Below are positions 9,036 to 17,796 of a stretch of DNA of 64,000 bases, one piece after another. Under the pieces are notes generated by a model. It was given only the letters and a program-made list of their open reading frames with translations, ran no database searches and was not told the origin of the DNA. How positions within the stretch are numbered: position 1 is the stretch's first letter; every line of letters begins with the position of its first letter. Source of the stretch: an uncultured Pelagibacteraceae bacterium (GTDB lineage Bacteria; Pseudomonadota; Alphaproteobacteria; Pelagibacterales; AG-422-B15); assembly GCA_902622985.1 (NCBI GenBank), contig CACNSH010000001.1:128036-192035 (forward strand), given 5' to 3'. Position numbers and translations under genes: made by a program.

Positions 9036-10928
9036 CTAAATTAAAATATCTTTTTGAATACGAACTTGTTTCATTTTATTTTTTATAGGATTAAACTTTA
9101 TAAGATTATTATTAGGAAATAAAAACTCTGAAATAATCCAATAAAATACATCAAGACCTGCAGGTATAGATGCTGTTGAAGCTCCACCAAATCTTGCATT
9201 ACACTCTATAATAGATACTTTATTTTTAGAAACTATTGCTTGAACCACTATCGGTCCTCTAAACTGCAATTTACTGAGAAACTTCTTTATTTTCTTATCA
9301 ACCAAGTCATTATTATAACTAGATGTAACCTTGGACTCACCATGCTCAATGATTTCTCTCTTTCGCGAGTGAAATCCAATAAGTTTATATTTATTGTTAT
9401 ACCAAGCATCTATGCTAATTTCTTGACCCTTTATATATGGCTGAAATATCGGGCACTTTAAGTTTTGGCTGTGACTAATTACATCTTTTTTCTCAAGATT
9501 TATTCCAAGATTATTGGAGGATGAGCCGTACCTTTCTTTAACAACATAATTAATCTTTTCATTCAATTTCTCAACTTCTGTGAATGTTTTAATCACAGAT
9601 ATATTCATACCATGAAAAAATTTATAAAAATTTAATTTATCATTGCATACTTCAATTGTTTTTAGTGGCGAAACTATTACCTTAATATTATTTTGATCAA
9701 ATATTTTTATATTCTTTGACCAAAAATATAATTCTTCATCTCTTGTAGGAATTATTATTTTAATTTTTCTTTTTTTACATCCATTTAAAATTTTTTCTAA
9801 ATTCTTTTGATTTGTTGGAGGCATTTTCCAAAAATAATTACTAACATATTTTGAAATTGAATTGATATTACTATCGCCTGGCATAATATTAATCTTATTT
9901 TCAAATCTACTTGCAGCTCTCTGACAAGCATCGATTAATGGAATTTTTTTTGATGCACTCGTGATTAGAATATTGAATGATAACAATTTATCTTTATATT
10001 TTGTCTTTCGTTTTTCATATTCTATAATTTCTGGTATTGCATCTTCTAGTTTATACTTAGGTTTCCAGTTTAATTTATTATTAAATAATTCCATATTTGC
10101 TGTTGAAGACTCGTAAAATATGTTTGATTTAACTTCTTTAATTCTTAACTTAGTAAAATGAGTTTTCAAAATTTTTATAACGTCTGATATAGGTCGAGAA
10201 ATACCTGTACCTAAATTTACTGGACCAATAATATTATTATCAATTAGTTTTGAAATACCGTGCGCAGTGTCCTTTGAATAAATGAAATCAAATCTACCAT
10301 TTTTACCGTATAATTTAATCTCTTGATTATTAATCAGTGATCTTATCCAACGAGATATTATGTCTCTAGAATTTTTTCCATAACCTCTAAATATTCTTGC
10401 ATAAACAGAAGTGAAATCTGAATTTTTAAAATTATTTAAAAAATTCAGTTCATTTTCGTGAGACAGTTTTGCCATGCCAGTAAGGTTACGAGGTTTCAAG
10501 CTATCTGTTTCTTTAAGGCTATAATTTCTGTTAATAAATTCCTTTGATAAATATAAATCTGGATCATAGACGAGATAGCTTGAAGCAAATATTACTCTTT
10601 TAAGTGATTTAATATCTTTCATAGTAGACATTAATCTGTGACTCAATTGAATATTGTGTTGAAAGTTTTCATCCCAAAAGGTGTAATTCTCATCAGATCT
10701 CTCAAAAGTTGCAGCTAAGTGGATAAATACATCAGGTTTAAAGTTTTTTAGAATCTTGCTATCAATTCCATTTAAATCACCATGGTAATATTCAATTTTA
10801 TTTAAAAAATTATCTGGGATTGGTTTTAAATCACCAACAAAAATCTGATATTTTTTTTTCAAAAGAATTTTTACAAGTTCTTGCCCAATTACCCCAGATC
10901 CACCACTAATAAAAACTTTTTTAGTCAT
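9036..10928 (-). CDS. Fusion: NAD-dependent sugar epimerase/dehydratase + ATP-grasp ligase
   Basis: A 630-residue two-domain protein. Residues about 1-305 are an extended SDR: FISGGSGVIGQE binds NAD, and a DFIYSKD segment is typical of sugar epimerases. Residues about 315-630 form an ATP-grasp ligase of the carbamoyl-phosphate-synthase/PylC type, opening with LITSASKKIPLIDAC. Visible ATP-grasp elements are VVKERYGSSSNN (ATP lysine and glycine loop), PYIKGQEISIDAW and the metal-binding IIECNARFGG. ATP-grasp enzymes join a carboxylate to an amine through an acyl-phosphate. A single protein that remodels a sugar and forms an amide fits an N-acylated amino sugar. It overlaps the GNAT gene by 4 bp. 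Confidence 0.85.
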   Translation of the reverse strand: MTKKVFISGGSGVIGQELVKILLKKKYQIFVGDLKPIPDNFLNKIEYYHGDLNGIDSKILKNFKPDVFIHLAATFERSDENYTFWDENFQHNIQLSHRLMSTMKDIKSLKRVIFASSYLVYDPDLYLSKEFINRNYSLKETDSLKPRNLTGMAKLSHENELNFLNNFKNSDFTSVYARIFRGYGKNSRDIISRWIRSLINNQEIKLYGKNGRFDFIYSKDTAHGISKLIDNNIIGPVNLGTGISRPISDVIKILKTHFTKLRIKEVKSNIFYESSTANMELFNNKLNWKPKYKLEDAIPEIIEYEKRKTKYKDKLLSFNILITSASKKIPLIDACQRAASRFENKINIMPGDSNINSISKYVSNYFWKMPPTNQKNLEKILNGCKKRKIKIIIPTRDEELYFWSKNIKIFDQNNIKVIVSPLKTIEVCNDKLNFYKFFHGMNISVIKTFTEVEKLNEKINYVVKERYGSSSNNLGINLEKKDVISHSQNLKCPIFQPYIKGQEISIDAWYNNKYKLIGFHSRKREIIEHGESKVTSSYNNDLVDKKIKKFLSKLQFRGPIVVQAIVSKNKVSIIECNARFGGASTASIPAGLDVFYWIISEFLFPNNNLIKFNPIKNKMKQVRIQKDILI

Positions 10929-11485
10929 TGCTTTAGTAAACCATGCATATAAGAGTCAGAGAATCTATTATTTTGTAGTACATGTTTTTTTAAAACCCCT
11001 TCTAGTTTGAATCCATTTTCTTCTAATATTCCGATATGATAATCACGGTTTACATAGGTCTCAGTAAATATTTTCATGAATTTAAGTTCTTTAAATACTA
11101 TAATTTTTATTAAATTTAAAAACTCAGTAAAATAAACTTTATATAATTTCTTCTTTTGTAAGATTTTATTATCTAGTAAAAAAGATAATTCAACTCTTTT
11201 GTTTTGCCATGAAATATTTGTCAGTCCTCCATATCCTACTATTTGGCTCTTATTTTTTATACTGAACAGTATTTGAATTGGGGATTTTTTTGATAACTGA
11301 GGCCATACTTGTTTCAAATAATATTCCCTTTGTTGTTTACTTGAGATATTTTTTGTTTGTCTGAGAAAGTTTTTTTGTGAGTTTCTCCAAACTCTAATTT
11401 TTTCTATGTCATCTTGACTTACAGGTTGAATACAAATATTTTTTTCTTTATATTTTATTTTATTTAAACATTTATATTTTAACAT
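10925..11485 (-). CDS. GNAT acetyltransferase, PseH-like
   Basis: A 186-residue GNAT protein. The N-terminal segment ICIQPVSQDDIEKIRVWRNS is the PseH/RimJ-like opening, QIVGYGGLTNI corresponds to strand 4, and the end (EENGFKLEGVLKKHVL) is the usual C-terminal pattern. In the pseudaminic pathway PseH acetylates the C4 amine made by PseC from acetyl-CoA. Its place two genes after an aminotransferase and next to the epimerase-ATP-grasp gene (4 bp overlap) supports acylation of an amino sugar. Assignment to PseH itself, rather than another sugar N-acetyltransferase, is probable, not certain. Confidence 0.7.
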   Translation of the reverse strand: MLKYKCLNKIKYKEKNICIQPVSQDDIEKIRVWRNSQKNFLRQTKNISSKQQREYYLKQVWPQLSKKSPIQILFSIKNKSQIVGYGGLTNISWQNKRVELSFLLDNKILQKKKLYKVYFTEFLNLIKIIVFKELKFMKIFTETYVNRDYHIGILEENGFKLEGVLKKHVLQNNRFSDSYMHGLLKQ

Positions 11486-11497
11486 TATTAAAACAAT

Positions 11498-12808
11498 TTA
11501 ATTAATACGTTTAAACCCAACTTGGCAAACAGGGCCTTCTAGAAGATCATTAATATCTTTTCCATTTTCACAGTCTCTAATTTTAGTAAAGACTCCACTT
11601 AGTTCTTCAAGATAAAAATCAATTAGATTATCATCGTGCGCGATTGACAAATAAACACTATTTGAAGCAAGAATATTTTTTTTTAGTAATTCTTGAGTAA
11701 TAAATGTTTTATATTGAAATTTTGATTCACTTCTAATATTAAACATTGGCAATGCATCTATTCCACTTATCTCAATATTTAATGAGAAATTATTCGCAAG
11801 TTCTTGCCAGCATTTTTTAATATATTTTCCCTTATTTGTAATGATTTTCCATGACTCTGTTTTCTCCATTATTTCTAAAGTCTTTAAAGCAGCTGTTGAG
11901 CCCGCTCTCTCTGACCAAAAAGTACTACTAATAAAACTTGATTGCGCATTCTGCATTATTTCTTCCTTACCAACTACCGCTGTAACTGCGTAACCATTTC
12001 CTAATGCTTTGCCAAACATGCTCATGTCTGGATTAATATTATATTTTTTAGATATTCCTCCAAATGTCTCTCTAAAGCCACTAGTACATTCGTCAAAAAT
12101 TAGCACAATATTTTTCTTCTTGGTTATCTCTCTTACTTTATCTAAGAAACCCTCTTCGGGCTGAATATTTCTTACAACCTCCATTTTTACAGTACCAATA
12201 TCCTTACTATTAATAATTTCTTCAAGTTGATTGAAATTGTTGTATTCAAAAGGAAATACAGTGTTTGTTAAGTTTTTAGGAACACCATTAATATCTAGTC
12301 CATCAAGTAAGTGATTGTTTAGTTCATCTTTACTTTGAAGGTTCGCAGATAAGTACCAATCATGCCAACCATGATATCCACAAATTGCAACATTATCTTT
12401 TCCAGAAGCTGCTCTAGCTATCCTTACAGCAATTGCATTAGCTTCACCTCCAGACCTTGCAAATCTAACCATTTCACCCCAAGGACTGCAAATTTCAATT
12501 AATTTCTCTGCTAGCTCAACTTCTTCACTGCAATTGAGAGTGGACATGTTTCCCTTTGATATATTTTCAATCACAGATTTGTCGACCTCATCATTGCTAT
12601 AACCTAATATGTTCGTACCAACACCCATTAAAGACATATCTATGAATTTTTCATTGTCTAAACTCCATATGTAACACCCTTTGGCTTTGCTATAGTAAGC
12701 GGGCCATTTATCTGGCAAGAACATTTCGGGTCTTTTCGATAAAATCATATTTCCTCCAGGTATAACACCCTTTGCTCTTTTCCATACCTTTTGCCCTTTA
12801 TTGCTCAT
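11498..12808 (-). CDS. Class III aminotransferase, glutamate-1-semialdehyde aminomutase-like
   Basis: A 436-residue fold type I PLP enzyme resembling glutamate-1-semialdehyde 2,1-aminomutase (GGNMILSKRPEMFLPDKWP, then YIWSLDNEKFIDMS). FDECTSGFR carries the PLP-binding Asp and MFGKALGNGYAV the Schiff-base lysine. A housekeeping HemL role is unlikely because it lies inside the nonulosonate operon, 4 bp from the aldo/keto reductase. GSA-like aminotransferases recur in sugar clusters next to aldo/keto reductases and PseI-type synthases, where their exact reaction is not settled to my knowledge. It may provide an amino group on the sugar or the amine/acid joined by the ATP-grasp protein. Confidence 0.8.
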   Translation of the reverse strand: MSNKGQKVWKRAKGVIPGGNMILSKRPEMFLPDKWPAYYSKAKGCYIWSLDNEKFIDMSLMGVGTNILGYSNDEVDKSVIENISKGNMSTLNCSEEVELAEKLIEICSPWGEMVRFARSGGEANAIAVRIARAASGKDNVAICGYHGWHDWYLSANLQSKDELNNHLLDGLDINGVPKNLTNTVFPFEYNNFNQLEEIINSKDIGTVKMEVVRNIQPEEGFLDKVREITKKKNIVLIFDECTSGFRETFGGISKKYNINPDMSMFGKALGNGYAVTAVVGKEEIMQNAQSSFISSTFWSERAGSTAALKTLEIMEKTESWKIITNKGKYIKKCWQELANNFSLNIEISGIDALPMFNIRSESKFQYKTFITQELLKKNILASNSVYLSIAHDDNLIDFYLEELSGVFTKIRDCENGKDINDLLEGPVCQVGFKRIN

Positions 12809-12812
12809 AAAT

Positions 12813-13685
12813 TTATAATCTATCCCATTTACTTGGATTTAGAAGAAGTTCATCATTTGTTTTAAGATCACCCGGTAGTTCATTTTCATCTTTACTTATC
12901 AAGCCCAACACCTGCTCAAGTTCTTTATCACTTTGAAAACCAATTATAACCTTATCAATATTTTTTTGGGAAAAAACATGATTTATTGCATTTTTTATCA
13001 TTTTTGATTGATTAAAATTATTATATTTATTCCACTTATTAATTAAATTGATCCATTTATTAAATTTAACTGGCACGGACTCAGATTTCATTAATAATAG
13101 GCCTTGTAAGAAAATTGATCTTGCATGAATTTCTTTTCCTTTAGATTTCAATTCTTCAAGTTTCCCAGTCTCGTGCATTCTTCGATCAAACACATTTATC
13201 GGACATTGTATAACTTCGAAATCATATATATTTTTTAAGGTATCTATTTGTTTTGGATTATAAATAGAAATACCTATTTTTTTAAAAATACCATTGTTTT
13301 TTAAATAATCTAATTTTTTAATTATTTCTTCACCTATTTTATTTTTTAATTGATCAGGGTTATGTATTAAAACTGTATTTATATTATTAACTTTCAAATC
13401 AATTTTTGACTTATTAATTAACTTTTCAATTGTACTTGAAATATCTTCAATTTTGTTTTGTAATTCAGGTATCTTAGTTATAATCTCAAAATTCTTAACG
13501 CCAATTTTACCAAGAATCTGGTGACAATTTTTATATCCAATAGCTGTATCTATAAAATTAATATCTAGTTTGTTTGCTAATCTAATAATTTTTGATGCCA
13601 TACTAGATTTAACTTTACCAGATGTATTAGAAATACCGTAATTAGATGAGAATTGCGCAGTTCCAATTACAAGTTTGCTAATCAT
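12813..13685 (-). CDS. Aldo/keto reductase
   Basis: A 290-residue aldo/keto reductase. The TIM-barrel opening LVIGTAQFSSNYGI and the FIDTAIGYKN segment (catalytic Asp and Tyr) are clear, followed by VLIHNPDQL and IQCPINVFDRR. The family reduces carbonyls with NADPH. It sits 3-4 bp from both neighbours, PseC and the class III aminotransferase, so it is very likely part of the same multi-enzyme pathway. A keto-sugar or aldehyde intermediate made by the neighbours is the natural substrate (inference). Confidence 0.85.
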   Translation of the reverse strand: MISKLVIGTAQFSSNYGISNTSGKVKSSMASKIIRLANKLDINFIDTAIGYKNCHQILGKIGVKNFEIITKIPELQNKIEDISSTIEKLINKSKIDLKVNNINTVLIHNPDQLKNKIGEEIIKKLDYLKNNGIFKKIGISIYNPKQIDTLKNIYDFEVIQCPINVFDRRMHETGKLEELKSKGKEIHARSIFLQGLLLMKSESVPVKFNKWINLINKWNKYNNFNQSKMIKNAINHVFSQKNIDKVIIGFQSDKELEQVLGLISKDENELPGDLKTNDELLLNPSKWDRL

Positions 13686-13688
13686 TAA

Positions 13689-14840
13689 TTATAATATAGC
13701 TAAGATTTTACTAACAATTTTTTCTTGCTCATTGTCAGAGAGTTCATAGTGAATTGGTATACTTAAGGCTTCTGAGCTATACTTTTCTGCATTAGGGAAA
13801 TCTCCTTCTTTAAATCCTAAAGATCTATAGTAAGGATGCAGATGAACAGGCAAATAGTGCAAGTTAACTCCGACTCCATTTTTTCTTAAATAATTAAATA
13901 TTTTTTTATAAGATTTTGGTGAATAGTCAGCCAGTCTTACTACGTATAGATGAAATGAACTTTTTGCTTTCTTTTCCACCTCAGGAATTCTTATCGGTAG
14001 AGAACTTAACAAGTTATTATATTTTTTAGCTATTTTCTTTCTTTTACTCAAAAATTTATTCAGTTTATTCATTTGTGACAAACCTAAAGCTGCCTGTATG
14101 TCTGTCATTCTGTAATTAAACCCTAAAAGTTGTTGTTCGTAATACCATGCCTCACGGTTTTTAACTTTAAACAGCTTATTATTTCGCGTAATTCCGCTAT
14201 TCCTTAACATTTCAACTTTTGAAGCAACTCTCTTATCGTTTGTCAAAAGCATACCACCTTCTCCAGTAGTAATCATTTTTACTGGATGAAAACTAAATAT
14301 TGTAATGTCAGACCATTTACAACTTCCAACTTTTTCGTTTTTATATTTTGCTCCTAAACTATGGGATGCATCCTCAATAATTTTAAATTTATATTTTTTT
14401 GACAATTTCCAAATCTCATCTTGTTTAGTTGGCTGACCAGCAAAATGGACAGGAATCAAAATTTTAGGAAGTTTATTTTTTTTTTCTGCGTATTCTAATT
14501 TCCGAGAGAGGCTCTCTATACAGATATTATATGTTTTGATATTTATATCTACAAAATCAACTTTAGCTCCACAATATAGACCACAATTAGCTGATGCTAC
14601 GAATGTATTAGGTACTGTCCAAATAATATCTCCCTTTTTTAAGTCCAGTGCCAGACATGCTAAATGAAGTGCGCTTGTAGCACTATTTACAGCAAAAGAA
14701 TACTTTGAGCCACATCGTCTAGCGACTTTATTTTCAAATTTTGGGACATATGATCCTTGTGTTATTAATGGAGATTTAAGAACTTTTACAACGCTATCTA
14801 TATCCTTATCATCAATAAATTGCTTACTGTAAGGTATCAT
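13689..14840 (-). CDS. pseC: PseC: UDP-4-keto-6-deoxy-altrosamine aminotransferase
   Basis: A 383-residue DegT-family PLP aminotransferase. The N-terminus MIPYSKQFIDDKDIDSV and SPLITQG match PseC; the catalytic lysine lies in SFHPVKMITTGEGG, and EDASHSLGA binds the cofactor. PseC converts the 4-keto product of PseB to the 4-amino sugar using glutamate. It follows pseB by 11 bp and precedes the aldo/keto reductase by 3 bp. Order and sequence both support the second step of pseudaminic-type synthesis. Confidence 0.88.
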   Translation of the reverse strand: MIPYSKQFIDDKDIDSVVKVLKSPLITQGSYVPKFENKVARRCGSKYSFAVNSATSALHLACLALDLKKGDIIWTVPNTFVASANCGLYCGAKVDFVDINIKTYNICIESLSRKLEYAEKKNKLPKILIPVHFAGQPTKQDEIWKLSKKYKFKIIEDASHSLGAKYKNEKVGSCKWSDITIFSFHPVKMITTGEGGMLLTNDKRVASKVEMLRNSGITRNNKLFKVKNREAWYYEQQLLGFNYRMTDIQAALGLSQMNKLNKFLSKRKKIAKKYNNLLSSLPIRIPEVEKKAKSSFHLYVVRLADYSPKSYKKIFNYLRKNGVGVNLHYLPVHLHPYYRSLGFKEGDFPNAEKYSSEALSIPIHYELSDNEQEKIVSKILAIL

Positions 14841-14851
14841 TTTTATCTAGT

Positions 14852-15856
14852 CTATACTTCTTCTTCTAAGTTTATCTTTTTGATTTCATCGATACTTAAG
14901 AAATATTTGTTATCTCGAGAATTATAAGAAAATCCCTGGGACATCAGTTTTCCTTCAGAATTATCTTTTATATTCGTAAGATAATCGATGTCACTATCGG
15001 TAAATTTTATTGCAGGCTTAATTAAAAAATAATTTTCAAACTCTATCGTAAGATGTGAGTCATCTTCAGGGCACATAACCTCGTGGATTTTTTCACCAGG
15101 CCTTATACCAATAACTTCAAAGTTAGCATCAGGGTTAATTGCTTTTGCAATATCTGAAATTAGTACAGAAGGCAATTTGGGAACAAATATTTCTCCACCT
15201 TGCATGTAGCTCAGACAACTGATAACAAAATCTACGCCCTGTTGTAAGGTAATTAAAAATCTTGTCATATTAGGATCAGTTATTGGAAAGGTTTTAGTAT
15301 TATTAAGATGAAGCTTTTTAAATAGAGGTATCACAGAACCACGAGATCCAACCACATTTCCATATCTAACAACGGAAAATCTGGTGTGACTATCTCCAAC
15401 TATGTTATTCGCAGCTACAAATAACTTATCGGAAGCCAACTTGGTTGCGCCATATAAATTAATAGGGTTTGCGGCCTTATCTGTCGATAATGCAATTACT
15501 TTTTCTACATTGTTTTTTATAGCAGCATGAATTACATTTTCAGCACCATGAATATTTGTTTTAATACACTCCATCGGATTATATTCTGACGCAGGCACTT
15601 GTTTTAAAGCTGCACAGTGAACAACAATATCTATTCCTCGCATTGCCATCGCAAGTCTCTCTTTGTCTCGGACATCCCCTATAAAAAATCTTATTGCTTC
15701 ACTATTAATTTCACTAGACATTTCATATTGTTTGTACTCATCTCGAGAGTAAATAACTAACTTATTAGGTTTATGAGATTGTAAAATAGTACTAACAAAT
15801 CTTCTACCGAAAGATCCCGTTCCACCTGTAACTAAAATATTTTTATTCTTAAACAT
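14852..15856 (-). CDS. pseB: PseB: UDP-N-acetylglucosamine 4,6-dehydratase (inverting)
   Basis: A 334-residue extended SDR of the FlaA1/PseB type. The NADP loop is LVTGGTGSFGRRF. The ALSTDKAANPINLYGATK stretch carries the catalytic Asp-Lys pair and the YxxxK motif of the inverting dehydratases. It removes water from UDP-GlcNAc with C5 inversion, the committed step to pseudaminic-type nonulosonic acids. It is the first biosynthetic gene after the ABC exporter on the minus strand (35 bp gap). Usual length for PseB is about 330-345 residues. Confidence 0.9.
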   Translation of the reverse strand: MFKNKNILVTGGTGSFGRRFVSTILQSHKPNKLVIYSRDEYKQYEMSSEINSEAIRFFIGDVRDKERLAMAMRGIDIVVHCAALKQVPASEYNPMECIKTNIHGAENVIHAAIKNNVEKVIALSTDKAANPINLYGATKLASDKLFVAANNIVGDSHTRFSVVRYGNVVGSRGSVIPLFKKLHLNNTKTFPITDPNMTRFLITLQQGVDFVISCLSYMQGGEIFVPKLPSVLISDIAKAINPDANFEVIGIRPGEKIHEVMCPEDDSHLTIEFENYFLIKPAIKFTDSDIDYLTNIKDNSEGKLMSQGFSYNSRDNKYFLSIDEIKKINLEEEV

Positions 15857-15891
15857 GTTAAATTAAACAATAATATAATACTTAAAATGTA

Positions 15892-17610
15892 TTATACTTT
15901 TTGCAGTTTTCCTTCCACTAATTTCAACACAATATCACAATTTTCTATTGTTGAAATGCGATGAGACACTATTAAACTTGTTTTTTTGCCTCTCAATTTA
16001 TAAATTACATCCATAATTTGACTTTCAGTTTCCAGGTCTAAGGCATTTGTTGATTCATCAAAAATAAGAAATGATGGATTTGAATATAAAGCTCTAGCAA
16101 TTGCAATTCTTTGCCTTTGGCCCCCTGAAATTTTAGCCCCTCTCTCACCAACATTTGTTTCGATTCCATCTGCTAACGAACTTACAAAGTCAGAAAGTTG
16201 AGATTGAGTTATAGCCTTTTCTAGCAATTCAAAATTGATTTCATCATCATTCTTTCCAAAAACTATATTATTTTTTAGAGTATCATCTAAAATAAAAACA
16301 TTTTGTGAAACGTAACCTATTTTATTCTGCCACTCTCTTAAATTAGAGTGAATATTAATGTTATCGATCATTATCTCACCCTCGGAAGGTCTAATAAACC
16401 CTACAATTAAATCTATTAAAGTACTTTTACCTGATCCAGAGTCACCGATTAAACCTATAATATCACCCTGATTTATCTCTAAATTAATTTTTTCTAAAAT
16501 GTGTCTTGAAGAGTCGTAGCCAAAGGTGAGATTTTTTAATTTTAAAGAAGTGTTGAAAGAAATATCTTTATTTCCGTTCATTTGCTTTTCAGTTTTTGCT
16601 TCATATCTAAGTTCATCATTTAAGGTATTAACTGTAGCATTGTTATATTTAATTGCCTGAAAAGCTGATATTATGCGATTTGTTGAGGGCATTAATTTTA
16701 TTGCTGCCGCAGCGAATAAACCTAAGACCGGCAATAAGTTACTTGATAAAACAGTATAATTTAAACTAACATATATAATTACCGCAAATATCAAAATCGC
16801 AATAACTTCAATGAAAAGTTTTGGTAAAGATTTAACAAATTCATAATTTCTTTCATTAATGGCTGTTTTTTGATTATGAAAGTCAAATTCATTTAAAAAA
16901 ATTTGTTCTTTGCCAGTAATAACGACATCCCGTATAGCCCCTATAGTCTCTTGAACAGCATATATTCTTCTTCCTTCATGATAGAGTCTATCTTTACCAA
17001 ATTGTACTGTTCTATTTTTCGTAAAATAAAAGAGTAAATATGCCGTTGTTAGAATTGATAATATTGCGAACAAAAAAATTATTGGCTCCACAATAAATAA
17101 TAAAAGAGATATGAATATCAGCATTAGTACTTCTATTACTAGGGTTAATGATGAATAAAGAAGCGAATTAAAATGACCAACTTCTCGTGTCGTATTTCTT
17201 ATATAAATTGAGGAGTTCTTCTTTGTATGTTCCGAGTATGGGAGTGATAGGTATTTTGATAATAACTTTTTACCTAAATTTACAGTAACATCTGCTATAA
17301 AACTAAATTGCTTCCAATAAAAAAAACCTAAAAAGAGGTTTTTAACTAAGAAAATTATGATCATCAAAATAACAAAAAGACTAATAAAATTTCCTTTTGA
17401 AGGACTTTCAAAATATATGTAAATATTGGCAATTATAGGATGTATTTGTGTTATGTCCTCCTCAATCATAATGCTTGCTATAGGTAGAATTAGGCTTATG
17501 CCCAAAGTCTCTAATAATACAGCCATAAGCATAATAAATAATAGCCTTAATGCTCTGAACCTGTCAGATGGATTAAGTATAAACATTAACTTTCTAAATG
17601 TGCTGAGCAT
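15892..17610 (-). CDS. ABC exporter, fused membrane and ATPase domains (MsbA/PglK-like)
   Basis: A 572-residue half-transporter that probably works as a homodimer in the inner membrane. Residues 1-320 contain about six membrane segments. The nucleotide-binding domain has Walker A GDSGSGKST, the signature SGGQRQRIAIARAL, Walker B FLIFDEST and the switch His in IVSHR. PglK/MsbA-type exporters flip lipid-linked glycans. As the first gene of the minus-strand island, immediately upstream of pseB, it is a good candidate for moving the finished glycan or glycolipid out (inference). Its start faces a 186-bp divergent spacer shared with the asparagine-synthetase-like gene, the likely promoter region for both. 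Confidence 0.85.
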   Translation of the reverse strand: MLSTFRKLMFILNPSDRFRALRLLFIMLMAVLLETLGISLILPIASIMIEEDITQIHPIIANIYIYFESPSKGNFISLFVILMIIIFLVKNLFLGFFYWKQFSFIADVTVNLGKKLLSKYLSLPYSEHTKKNSSIYIRNTTREVGHFNSLLYSSLTLVIEVLMLIFISLLLFIVEPIIFLFAILSILTTAYLLFYFTKNRTVQFGKDRLYHEGRRIYAVQETIGAIRDVVITGKEQIFLNEFDFHNQKTAINERNYEFVKSLPKLFIEVIAILIFAVIIYVSLNYTVLSSNLLPVLGLFAAAAIKLMPSTNRIISAFQAIKYNNATVNTLNDELRYEAKTEKQMNGNKDISFNTSLKLKNLTFGYDSSRHILEKINLEINQGDIIGLIGDSGSGKSTLIDLIVGFIRPSEGEIMIDNINIHSNLREWQNKIGYVSQNVFILDDTLKNNIVFGKNDDEINFELLEKAITQSQLSDFVSSLADGIETNVGERGAKISGGQRQRIAIARALYSNPSFLIFDESTNALDLETESQIMDVIYKLRGKKTSLIVSHRISTIENCDIVLKLVEGKLQKV

Positions 17611-17796
17611 GAGATAATTCTTTTAAAAATAATCTTAATTATTAAACTTATTTAATATACATCGACTTAACATAATATTTGTTTTGAAAAATTTTAATCA
17701 AATTCTGGACGACATCGAAATTAAATCTTATTCTATATGATCAATTTATTTGTTTAATAAAATAAATATTTATATAGACAAATCGTACCTAATAAT

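Noticed and set aside
11498-12808. Housekeeping glutamate-1-semialdehyde aminomutase (hemL)
   Set aside because: The gene sits tightly within the nonulosonate operon, and its neighbours point to a sugar role; homology alone cannot exclude a shared origin.
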